From: an uncultured Chloroflexales bacterium
GTDB lineage: Bacteria > Chloroflexota > Chloroflexia > Chloroflexales > Chloroflexaceae
Assembly (NCBI GenBank): GCA_937925925.1
Contig: CALANA010000103.1
Coordinates: forward strand, 1-64,000
Direction of reading: 5' to 3'
DNA length: 64,000 nucleotides
Made by a program: the position numbers and the translations under genes. Positions 39,879 through 48,688 of this stretch are shown in pieces (the first letter of the stretch is position 1; each line of letters begins with the position of its first letter). Below the pieces are notes generated by a model, which did not search any database, had not been told where the DNA came from, and saw nothing but the letters and a program-made list of their open reading frames with translations.

Positions 39879-42098
39879 TTATTCGCCGGGCGCAGGTTCG
39901 GGTGGTGCGGGCGCAGGTTCAGGTGGCGCGGGCATTGGTTCAGGTTCCAGTTCAGGCGGTACTGGCGCGGGTGCTGGCTGCACTTCAGGCGGTGTCGGTG
40001 GCGCTTCGGGCGGTGCTGGTGGTGCTTCAGGCGGTGCTGGTGGTGCTTCAGGCGGTGTAGTTTCCGTCTGTGATGGTTCTTCACGCGTTGGAGCTGGTGC
40101 GGGTCGTGCGCCAGGCATATCAAGTGGATGCACCTCAAAGATGTTCGGCCATGGCTTGAAACGAGTCAGAAACGTTTCCCGATGGATCTCGGTACCATTC
40201 TCCTTAATGATGCGCGTAAATGTAATATCCATCCCGCCACGAGCGGTATCCGACTGGCGTCGTGAGCCACGGGGACGACTGGGATCGGGCACAAAGACTG
40301 GTTGCGTTGGTGCGGGGATGCGATTAGAGATCACCGGCCCTTCTAGTTCGACCGTGCGATTCGTCTTTGTCCCATAAATCGCAATCTCGGCCAGTGCCCG
40401 TGCAGTATCGACGTTCGTCTGAATGAGTAGCCAGTTGCCGGTGTCATTCAGGAATTTTAGATCGGCTCCCCCTGGCCCGGTGTAGATTGTCGCGTCCATA
40501 CCAGGACCATCGCCATATTCGCCAAAGCCGTATCGATCATACCAGTTGATATAGAAGGAATGTCCATGCCGCTCGGTAATTGGCAAACCGGCCCAGAATG
40601 CGGCCCGAAACATGGTGGTTGAATTCTGGCAGATTCCACCGCCCCACTCCAACTGCGTGCGATTCTGAACAATGGCATAGCCCTCAACAAAACCATTTGC
40701 CGCATTGATCTGTCCAATTGCCCGATTAAAGGAAAATTCCTCACCAGGTGCTACCAGAATACCGTGGAGCAGATTCATCCCGGCCTGAATATTGGTAATG
40801 CGATAGGCCGCCGAACCACTAAAGTCACTCTGACCCACCACCAGCAGATCGGGAATACGTATCTGCCCAATATTGGCACGCGTAATGGCCGGTGGTGCTG
40901 TATGGAAGGGCAACTCAATCACGCGATTGGCTGTGGGTAACGCAGCCAGTATCATCCGCTCGGCCCGCGCCTGGTTGAGCTGGCGACCGGTTTCACCCTC
41001 GCGGATAATCTTTAAGTTGCCACCGTTCCAATCGACACGTGGATTAGCACTGGAGCTACCGACAACTGCCGCAATCGTTTGTAAACGTGTACGCAGTTGT
41101 TCCTGATCCAGATTAATGACCAGTTGATCACCGGTTCCATCAGTGGCAGGCTGACGCTCGATCTGGATCATCTCTGCCAGGTCTTTCTCACTCCATTCCC
41201 ACTCACGGTTGTTGACTTGCAATAGGAGAGGCCCTTGCAGCCAGGCGCGAATTTCACGCTGTGCTGCTGCCACAGCATCATTGCTCAGGGCAGGAGTGAG
41301 CTGGCGTGTTCGGAGTACAATCGTATGAGGTTCCAGGCGCTGCAGCGCAGCCGTAATGTCATCGATGGTATCCTGAACCAGCACCTGTCGTCCAGGTATA
41401 CTCGGTGTTGTTTTCACATAGGTACCTTGCAGAACTAGGTGAGCATCAACGGCGGGTTTGTTGATTTCCGCTGAGCGCTCCAGCAGATAACGTTGCATCT
41501 GCGTTTGATCGATAGTCAGGTGCAACGGTAAATCGAGGCCGCGCTCCCTGATAGCAGCAACCTGGCGCAAATTGGTGATAAATCCGGAGCGACGACCGAC
41601 TGCCAGTGCTTCTTGCACTGATTGTTCGATGGCGACGTGTACTCCTAGCTCGACTGCGGTAGGCGTCCATACCTGGTCGCCGTACATAAGCGTAACCGGC
41701 TGTTGTGCAAAAAGCTCATATCGTTCGCGTAGCAACTCACTGGCAGCAGCGCTATTCATCTGACCAACTGGGATGCCACTGATCGAAACATTGGGATAAA
41801 TATGCCCGGCGAAGGTCTGATCAAGATAGTACAGCATTCCGCCAGCACTCAGTATGAGTGCGAGAACGATGACCATAAACGTGTGCCATACCCGTCGTCC
41901 CTGACTGCACGGTGGGTGCGCTTCAGGCGTTGTGGGCGGGTGGCTTTGTTCCACATCACTTGTCGACTGCCGTTCTCCGGCCCATTCTACAGGTTCCGAA
42001 AGTGAACTGGTCTTATAAGACTGGCCTCCAGTGAGGGGGCCTACTAATCCAGATCGTTGCCATTCTTCAACCGACACCGGTGCCTCCTGGAAATACAT
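39879..42098 (-). CDS. VanW family protein with peptidoglycan-binding-like domains, N-terminal TM and Pro/Glu-rich C-terminus
   Basis: 739 aa; TM FMVIVLALILSAGGMLYYL; LHGILVAPGEEFSFNRAIGQINAANGFVEGYAIVQNRTQLEWGGGICQNSTTMFRAAFWAGLPITERHGHSFYINWY; (PPEAPPA)n tail. Confidence 0.9.
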   Translation of the reverse strand: MYFQEAPVSVEEWQRSGLVGPLTGGQSYKTSSLSEPVEWAGERQSTSDVEQSHPPTTPEAHPPCSQGRRVWHTFMVIVLALILSAGGMLYYLDQTFAGHIYPNVSISGIPVGQMNSAAASELLRERYELFAQQPVTLMYGDQVWTPTAVELGVHVAIEQSVQEALAVGRRSGFITNLRQVAAIRERGLDLPLHLTIDQTQMQRYLLERSAEINKPAVDAHLVLQGTYVKTTPSIPGRQVLVQDTIDDITAALQRLEPHTIVLRTRQLTPALSNDAVAAAQREIRAWLQGPLLLQVNNREWEWSEKDLAEMIQIERQPATDGTGDQLVINLDQEQLRTRLQTIAAVVGSSSANPRVDWNGGNLKIIREGETGRQLNQARAERMILAALPTANRVIELPFHTAPPAITRANIGQIRIPDLLVVGQSDFSGSAAYRITNIQAGMNLLHGILVAPGEEFSFNRAIGQINAANGFVEGYAIVQNRTQLEWGGGICQNSTTMFRAAFWAGLPITERHGHSFYINWYDRYGFGEYGDGPGMDATIYTGPGGADLKFLNDTGNWLLIQTNVDTARALAEIAIYGTKTNRTVELEGPVISNRIPAPTQPVFVPDPSRPRGSRRQSDTARGGMDITFTRIIKENGTEIHRETFLTRFKPWPNIFEVHPLDMPGARPAPAPTREEPSQTETTPPEAPPAPPEAPPAPPEAPPTPPEVQPAPAPVPPELEPEPMPAPPEPAPAPPEPAPGE

Positions 42099-42259
42099 AG
42101 ATGACAGTATGCGCTGTGTTCACTATAACCTACGGCTTCAACGCTTGTCAATGAGGATCAGGTGAAAAAATACGTGTATTTTTTCACAATCACCAGGTGT
42201 GGTACGATGAACATCTCTATACGGCGTTTAGACAGGATAGTGCGGTGAAACGATGATAG

Positions 42260-42679
42260 TCAGACAGATAGCGATTTGCTTTCCTCGTCTTCCACCATTG
42301 TTTCGATCAATTCGATCACACTTCCAGCTAATTGAGGATGCTGGTGTAAGAGTTCAATAGCGAGCAGCAGGTCTGAGCCAGCACTATATGGACTTTCTGC
42401 GATTGATTGCTGTGGCGGTGTTGATGGAAGTTGCTCATACAGGATTGGTTCGGTGTCGGGCAGCAATGTGGCTGGATTGATATGCAACAGTCGTGCAATG
42501 ATCAGCAATGTCGTAATATCGAGGCTGCGTTCGCCGCGTTCCCACCGCGATACGGTGACGCGCTTGACTCCTAGTGCATGTCCTAACTCTGCCTGTGTGA
42601 TTCCGCTCCGTAAGCGAGCCTGTTGGAGCGCCTGTCCTATGTGCTGGCTGATGGTGGCATTCGGGGTCGTTTTACTCAC
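42260..42679 (-). CDS. XRE-family helix-turn-helix regulator
   Basis: 139 aa; IGQALQQARLRSGITQAELGHALGVKRVTVSRWERGERSLDITTLLIIARLLHI; GTGA overlap with the upstream gene. Confidence 0.9.
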   Translation of the reverse strand: MSKTTPNATISQHIGQALQQARLRSGITQAELGHALGVKRVTVSRWERGERSLDITTLLIIARLLHINPATLLPDTEPILYEQLPSTPPQQSIAESPYSAGSDLLLAIELLHQHPQLAGSVIELIETMVEDEESKSLSV

Positions 42680-43524
42680 AGCAACCGCTCCTGTAATGGA
42701 GGTAGCGCATCCGGATCATCTGGGAGAAGTTCTGCAGCCCGATTTCGTAGCCATGTCAGGGCGTCTTCATAGCGTCCAGTGGGCAGCATAGCATATTTGG
42801 GAGTTTGCAGATCGGCACAAAACCGACCAAAGAGCCGGGGAAAGATGGATTGCCCCGTTTTTTGTTGATAGCGGGTTGCCAGCCGCTGGATGCCCTTTTT
42901 AATGATCTCGGCCTGGGCAGCACTGATCGTGGTGTGGCTGGCAATATGTTGCTGAAGTTCGTCGACCAGGGTTTCAAGGTGTGTCATCCGCTGATCATGT
43001 CCCGTTAGTTCTTCCGCGACAGACTGCTGGGCGCTCAGGAGGGTTTCCCGTGTGATCCGCAATTCTTGCAACAGACGTGATTGTTGCTTACGGAGTGTGG
43101 CGACAAGCGAGCATTCATTATTGGTAGTATTATCGGGTGTTGCTGGCAGTGCCGCGCCATACAGCGCATCCAGCACATGCACCAGTTCACGCTGGTAGCT
43201 TACGAGTTTTTCACGAACGGCTTCTCCTACCTGGGCCGGATTGATGGTTGCGAGCCAGAAGGGAATATAGGTATGCAAGATAGCGAGCATTGGCCGCAAC
43301 TGGTTGCCATCAGGAATACGCACGACTCGTAGTCCTTCACTCAGTACCGGGTGATTGCGCAACTGGTGCGCCTGATGATCGGGTTCTATACCAATGGCCT
43401 GCGAGACTAATCGTGTCGGTACTGCAACTCCTTCCGGGAGAATAACGGTACGCAACTGATCGCCATGAAAAACAATTTCTTCGTAGCTGCTGCGTGGCAC
43501 CAATCCAAAATCATCTTGCGTCAT
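42676..43524 (-). CDS. Phage antirepressor N-terminal domain (P22_AR_N-like) protein
   Basis: 282 aa; IVFHGDQLRTVILPEGVAVPTRLVSQAIGIEPDHQAHQLRNHPVLSEGLRVVRIPDGNQLRPMLAILHTYIPFWLATINPAQVGEAVREKLVSYQRELVHVLDALYG. Confidence 0.75.
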   Translation of the reverse strand: MTQDDFGLVPRSSYEEIVFHGDQLRTVILPEGVAVPTRLVSQAIGIEPDHQAHQLRNHPVLSEGLRVVRIPDGNQLRPMLAILHTYIPFWLATINPAQVGEAVREKLVSYQRELVHVLDALYGAALPATPDNTTNNECSLVATLRKQQSRLLQELRITRETLLSAQQSVAEELTGHDQRMTHLETLVDELQQHIASHTTISAAQAEIIKKGIQRLATRYQQKTGQSIFPRLFGRFCADLQTPKYAMLPTGRYEDALTWLRNRAAELLPDDPDALPPLQERLL

Positions 43525-43548
43525 AGAGCCACCTTTCGATCAATTGTG

Positions 43549-43684
43549 TCATTGACAGGAGTTACGCGGTAGTATAGTTAGCTAAACTTTGCGCCTTCAG
43601 CAGCGGGAAAAACAGAAAACGTACTACTTTGCCGAATGCGAAAAAGACGCTTTGTTTGAATGACCGCGTACGTCCTGTCATTGA
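43549..43684. mobile_element. MITE-like family-1 short element (43556-43677) flanked by TCATTGA direct repeats
   Basis: CAGGAGTTACGCGGT / ACCGCGTACGTCCTG ends; TCATTGA at 43549-43555 and 43678-43684. Confidence 0.7.
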
Positions 43685-43703
43685 CGGAACGAGAGCGGAA
43701 CAT

Positions 43704-43861
43704 GATACCATTATGGTATCACAGCTCCAGGGAACTTGCCCCGGCAGGGATACCGTTATGGTATCATAGGTGCTACCATTGTGCAATGACTACGACAGCG
43801 ATACCATTATGGTATCACAGCTCTGGGGAGTTACCCCTGGCAGAGATACCATAACGGTATC
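43704..43861. promoter_or_regulatory. Array of four 17-bp palindromes GATACC[AG]T[TA]A[TC]GGTATC
   Basis: 43704-43720, 43749-43765, 43800-43816, 43845-43861; spacings 45/51/45; two ~62-bp palindrome-spacer-palindrome units. Confidence 0.85.
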
Positions 43862-43936
43862 ATGCGGCCATTGCGTTGGTCAAATCCTATATGTGCAGCC
43901 AGTTGCTCTATCTGAGATCTTCAAAATGACAGGTAC

Positions 43937-45526
43937 TTACAGGCGTGTACCACCATAGATCGCCACAGCACCAAAACTAGCGACACTGATCGTTGCCTGC
44001 CCGTTCGTGTCTACGACAATCGGTGTGCCAGAGCAGGTATGGTTTGCCGGATCATAATCATAGCTAATAATGTCGCAGTAGTTCCCCGACGCTAGACCAG
44101 TCTGAAAAGTACGGTGCAAAGGATTGTCCTCGCGGTTGATCACCACAAAACCCAGGTTACCGCGGCTAAAAGCGATCTGATTATGGCCATTATCCCACCA
44201 GTTGTCGACCGACCAGGCAGCGTTGGTGTAGTTACGGAAGGCCACCATGTTGCTGATCGGTCGCCAGCGATGTTCGCATACCCACCCGCTCCCTGGCGTC
44301 TGGTTGAAACAGTCGGGATTGTCGCTGTGTATAGGATAGACTGGTGTGGTATTACCGTTGGCGTCGGAAGGTGGGCCAGCATCCGTACCGGCAGTGGTGC
44401 TGGTATCGAAGGCGTAGCTCGACATGATCGAAGGATAGCCATAAGGCCAGGCCAGCATAAAGATATGGGCTAGATCGTTGAGTGCGCCGTGCTGATAGCT
44501 CATGTAGGCACCGCTGCCGCCGTGTCCGCGTTGGGAGTCATGGTTATTGGTAAATACCACCGCTTTGTCGCTCGGTAGCAAACCCCACGCTTCGCCAAAG
44601 GTGCGTAGTTCAGCAATCTTTTCATGACCGCCAGGGTAGGTTGCGTTCAGGAATTTTTTACTCAGTTTATCCTGGTATGTAAATTCGGTAATATCGGCCT
44701 GTCCGTCACCTACATAAAAATAGTCACTGGCATGCACGGCTTCGCCACCATGATCAATGATTTCCAGGAAATAGTAGGGATTGGGTTCAACCGCAGCATT
44801 GACCCGTGCTATAATTGCTTCTACATCGATCGGGTTGATATGCTTGACTGCATCGATCCGAAAGCCGCGTACCCCTATCTGCACCAATTCGATCAGGTAG
44901 TTGGCGATTGTGGTACGCACATATTCGCTGCCAGTATCAAGATCAGCCAGCCCGACCAGTTCACAAGTTTGCACTTGCCAGGCATCGTGATAGGTGGTAA
45001 TGTTGTGGCGACAACGGCTGAAGTCGTGATCAGCGTAGATACCGGGGTAATTATATTTGGTATAGGGCGAGTTGTTACTGCCATAGAAGTAGGTGCCGTC
45101 AAAGCCCGTTCCGTTGCCGCCCGTCATATGATTAATCACTGTATCGACATAAATGTCAACGCCCACTTTGCGGCAGCGTGTAACCATGTCCTCGAATTCA
45201 GACCGGGTGCCGCTGCGACTCTGGTCGATACGATAGCTCACCGGTTGATAGCGTTGCCACCAGGGATAATTACCATCACTCTGCTGGATCAGCGCGTGTT
45301 CGTTAGGAGGCGAAACCTGCACGGCGGCAAAGCCCTGCGGCCCCAGGTAGTTTTCACATTCCCTGGCAATGTCGGGCCATGTCCATTCAAACAGATGCAC
45401 AAATACCGTGCGCGGTGTTGTGTGGGTCAACATTGGGGTATGAGCGGCAGGCATATCGAGGGCCAGCAAACCAGCTATCCACCCGATCATGATCCAGCGT
45501 AGCCATAAATGGTATAGTCGGTGCAT
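43937..45526 (-). CDS. Secreted alpha-amylase (GH13)
   Basis: 529 aa; VFVHLFEWTWPDIARECENYLGPQGFAAVQVSPPNEHA, GFRIDAVKHI, FTNNHDSQRGHG. Confidence 0.94.
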   Translation of the reverse strand: MHRLYHLWLRWIMIGWIAGLLALDMPAAHTPMLTHTTPRTVFVHLFEWTWPDIARECENYLGPQGFAAVQVSPPNEHALIQQSDGNYPWWQRYQPVSYRIDQSRSGTRSEFEDMVTRCRKVGVDIYVDTVINHMTGGNGTGFDGTYFYGSNNSPYTKYNYPGIYADHDFSRCRHNITTYHDAWQVQTCELVGLADLDTGSEYVRTTIANYLIELVQIGVRGFRIDAVKHINPIDVEAIIARVNAAVEPNPYYFLEIIDHGGEAVHASDYFYVGDGQADITEFTYQDKLSKKFLNATYPGGHEKIAELRTFGEAWGLLPSDKAVVFTNNHDSQRGHGGSGAYMSYQHGALNDLAHIFMLAWPYGYPSIMSSYAFDTSTTAGTDAGPPSDANGNTTPVYPIHSDNPDCFNQTPGSGWVCEHRWRPISNMVAFRNYTNAAWSVDNWWDNGHNQIAFSRGNLGFVVINREDNPLHRTFQTGLASGNYCDIISYDYDPANHTCSGTPIVVDTNGQATISVASFGAVAIYGGTRL

Positions 45527-45944
45527 ATTTTGTTCTTTCCGGCTCCGTCACGAATACCGGTGTCGTGCGTGCTGCCCGCAATCTGTGTATCAACGGTGAT
45601 GACATATCGGTACCCTGTTCCGGTTCTGCCGTGAATGGGACGAAGGTTGATACGTAACTGGTCACACATATGGGAACATGCCCCCTGGAAGCGCGGACGG
45701 GACGTCCTCCATCGCACATGCGCGGGCAAGATGCCTGCGCTCCCAGGAGAAAAGTGAACATGTCCGTTGACTCACACTCGCTCTATCGAGAATTGTTAGT
45801 TACAATAGATAACTGTACCGAGATGTTACACCGCTGTCAAGCACTACACGCCACCTGTTCAGAATGATTTCTAGGAACTACAGATGAACACCGATACGCA
45901 CTATTAGTGTGTAGGTATATCTGTGAACTTGTAAACTGTAACCG

Positions 45945-47987
45945 ATGTCAGAAACTGCATGTACGATTAGTCTTGGAAAACAAACCACGGCGCAATCACC
46001 GCCTTGCGATCTCTGGCCAGGTGATGTGCTGGCACAACGCTACCGGTTAGATACATTGCTCGGCTGGGGTGGGCAGGCCGTTGTGTTTCAGGCTACCGAT
46101 CTCCAGGCACAACAACAAGCTGCCGGAGCACTAGTGGCAGTCAAAATGGTGCGCAATGATCTGCCCCCGGATGCCTGCCAGGAGGCAATTGCGGTCTTGC
46201 GCTGGGAGGCTTACTTGCTGCGCAAGTTGCAGCATTCGGCTCTGCCGCGCCCGTTACGTCTCTCCCATACGCCGGGTTTAACCTGGTTGGTGCGTGAGTT
46301 GATACCCGGTACCTCGCTGGCCGAATTGGTAACGCGTGGCCCGTGCGATCCACGCCAGGTACAACGCTGGGCGGTACAACTCTGTGATATTCTAACCTAC
46401 CTGCACACCCAATCACCACCAGTTATCTGTGGTGACATCAAGCCTTCCAATCTGGTATTGCGACCTGACGGTTCCCTGGCTTTGATCGATCTCGGCGCGG
46501 CGTGGACGCGCACCCGGCATCCACCGAAGCGTGCCCGTCTGCGCCATGGGACTCCCGGCTATGCATCGCCGGAGCAGCTTGGCAACCAGGAGAGCGATGA
46601 ACGTAGCGACCTGTTCAGCCTGGCGGCAACTTGCTATGAACTGCTGACGGGCGATGATCCCACCCAGGCACCGCTCCAATTTGATCTACAGCGTCTGAAC
46701 CTGGCCGCGCCCGGTGTTGCACCGGCGTTGCGTTGGGCGCTCACGCTGGATGTAAATCGGCGGGCACCGACTGCGGCTGCTCTGCGTTCCGCGCTGACTT
46801 TGCCCCTGACCCCCACTCCGCTCGTACTGGATCAGGGTATATCGTTGCTGCACCAGCGTGATCTGTTACAGGTGGCGGCGCAACATCCGCACCTCCTGGA
46901 ACAGGCGTTGGGCAATGGTACGCTTGAACTGTGGTTGGTACAGCATCCAGATCGGGTGTTGGGCAAGTTACTGCACGACTGGCGTGCGGTCTGTCGCACC
47001 GCCTCGGTTCGCCAGCGTCCACTGGATGTGTTTTTAACCGCTTTGGCCCCGTCCGATGGTAGCCCACAGCTACAGGTGTATCCGGATCGTATTCAGTTTG
47101 GATTGATTCCCCTGCGCCAGTGGCGGAACTGGAGTGATCCTCAGCGCGTAACGATCTACAATCGTGCAGCGCATCCGCTTCGGTGGGAATTGGATTGCCC
47201 TACGCAGCGGGCAGCCGAGGTACGGGTACTGGTCGATGGTTGTCCTGTTCGCAAACATAGCGGTGTGATTTTGTCGGGCAACAGTACTGAACTGTGGCTG
47301 GTGGCTGCTGGACAGACGGGCACACACCAGGGCGTTGTTACCCTGCGTTGCGGTGTGTATAGCATCCCGATACGGTGGGAGGGAACTGGCTGGGCGCTAC
47401 TGCCTATTGGCCCGCGTCTCGTGGCACGCCTGGCGGAGGTGGATCTTGCGCAACCCGATCTCGTGCCAATGCTGGAGACGTTGATGCAGCAGGGACGGCT
47501 CCAGCGCTGGCTACGGGCGCAAGGTGAGCGGGCGCTGGCAACTGCGTTAGCCGCTGCCATGCGTCGCTCTCCACCAGATCCACTGACGTTGCGCTTGATG
47601 GTGGCGCAGGTGCTGCATCGTCTGGCTCCACAGCGCTTTCCCTGGCTGCGTCTGCATGGTACCGATCCAGTCGATCTACGGGTTGCCGCTGGAGATCGGG
47701 CTACATATACGCTAGAGGTGGAGAATCTGAGTGAACATCCCTATCGTCTGGCATGGAGCAGTCCCTGTGAATGGCTACGGTTCAAGGACGCGGTCAGCAC
47801 GTTGTCATCCTATGGGCGCAGCCGCTGCATGCTGATACTGACACCACCAGTTTCGATGCCAGTGGGAGCGCAACAGGTTAGTCTGCGGCTTCAGGCTGGC
47901 GATCTGCAACTACCTATCACCTTTGCCGTCCATATCACCGCCGCAAGCTGGGTTGAGCGTGTCATGCGCTGGTTTTTTGAGCATTAA
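45945..47987 (+). CDS. Serine/threonine protein kinase with C-terminal non-kinase region
   Basis: 680 aa; YRLDTLLGWGGQAVVFQATD, VAVKMV, VICGDIKPSNLVLRPDGSLALIDLGAAWT, GTPGYASPEQL. Confidence 0.9.
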   Translation: MSETACTISLGKQTTAQSPPCDLWPGDVLAQRYRLDTLLGWGGQAVVFQATDLQAQQQAAGALVAVKMVRNDLPPDACQEAIAVLRWEAYLLRKLQHSALPRPLRLSHTPGLTWLVRELIPGTSLAELVTRGPCDPRQVQRWAVQLCDILTYLHTQSPPVICGDIKPSNLVLRPDGSLALIDLGAAWTRTRHPPKRARLRHGTPGYASPEQLGNQESDERSDLFSLAATCYELLTGDDPTQAPLQFDLQRLNLAAPGVAPALRWALTLDVNRRAPTAAALRSALTLPLTPTPLVLDQGISLLHQRDLLQVAAQHPHLLEQALGNGTLELWLVQHPDRVLGKLLHDWRAVCRTASVRQRPLDVFLTALAPSDGSPQLQVYPDRIQFGLIPLRQWRNWSDPQRVTIYNRAAHPLRWELDCPTQRAAEVRVLVDGCPVRKHSGVILSGNSTELWLVAAGQTGTHQGVVTLRCGVYSIPIRWEGTGWALLPIGPRLVARLAEVDLAQPDLVPMLETLMQQGRLQRWLRAQGERALATALAAAMRRSPPDPLTLRLMVAQVLHRLAPQRFPWLRLHGTDPVDLRVAAGDRATYTLEVENLSEHPYRLAWSSPCEWLRFKDAVSTLSSYGRSRCMLILTPPVSMPVGAQQVSLRLQAGDLQLPITFAVHITAASWVERVMRWFFEH

Positions 47988-47991
47988 CGCC

Positions 47992-48576
47992 ATGGGTGAA
48001 CCGTCCCTATCTCTGACCCCACCGCCAGAGCCAACAGCCTGGCGACGCTGGCAACGTCCGCTGCTGGTTGGTACACTGTTGACCATCGTTAATGTCTTGC
48101 TCTACCTGCTCCTGACGCCGGCCTGGCTCGAACAACTGGGACACTGGGGCTACGCTGGTGCCTTTGTAGTGGCTGCGATTGCCAATGCCACTGTGATTGT
48201 GCCCGTGCCCTACTTTCCGCTTATTGCGCGGATGGGACAGGTTTTCGATCCCGTGGGGATCATTCTGGCTGCAGCGGCTGGTTCAGCCGTAGGTGAGTCG
48301 ATTGCCTTCTTTGTGGGCCGTGCTGGACAGGCAACAGTTGTTGATACCCGTTTGTATCGCTGGTTGCAGCGTCAGTTGTGTCATCCCTGGCGAGCGGCAC
48401 TGGTATTGTTTCTCCTGGCTGCACCGCCTAACCCGGCTTTTGATGTGGCAGGTCTGCTGGCAGGAGCATTAGGATTGCCACTCCGGGTGTTTCTGCTGGC
48501 TGTTTTTCTGGGACGTATTCTGCGTATGACCCTGTTTGTGCTGGTGGGGATCCGCATTGAACATATTATTTCGTAA
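47992..48576 (+). CDS. VTT-domain (DedA/SNARE-associated) membrane protein
   Basis: GHWGYAGAFVVAAIANATVIVPVPYFPLIARMGQVFDPVGIILAAAAGSAVGESIAFFVGRAG; start moved to MGEPS. Confidence 0.75.
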   Translation: MGEPSLSLTPPPEPTAWRRWQRPLLVGTLLTIVNVLLYLLLTPAWLEQLGHWGYAGAFVVAAIANATVIVPVPYFPLIARMGQVFDPVGIILAAAAGSAVGESIAFFVGRAGQATVVDTRLYRWLQRQLCHPWRAALVLFLLAAPPNPAFDVAGLLAGALGLPLRVFLLAVFLGRILRMTLFVLVGIRIEHIIS

Positions 48577-48688
48577 GTGCTGCCAGGAAGCGTACTAAGG
48601 GTACGTGTTCATTTTGATGTTGTTTACCAGCATCGTTGGCATGGTCAATTGTCACCTTGTGTGCAATAGGAATCGAGACTTATACCTC

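Noticed and set aside
43704-43861. CRISPR array interpretation of the four GATACC repeats
   Set aside because: Repeats are 17 bp, spacers are of unequal 28/34/28 bp and are themselves repeated (spacers 1 and 3 alike), and no cas genes are nearby.
45387-45761. ORF with MFTFLLGAQASCPRMCDGGRPVRASRGHVPIC and a similar [20 protein letters not shown] at ~16895
   Set aside because: Recognised as translation of a widespread GGGAGCGCAGGCATCTTGCC-type intergenic repeat, not a protein.
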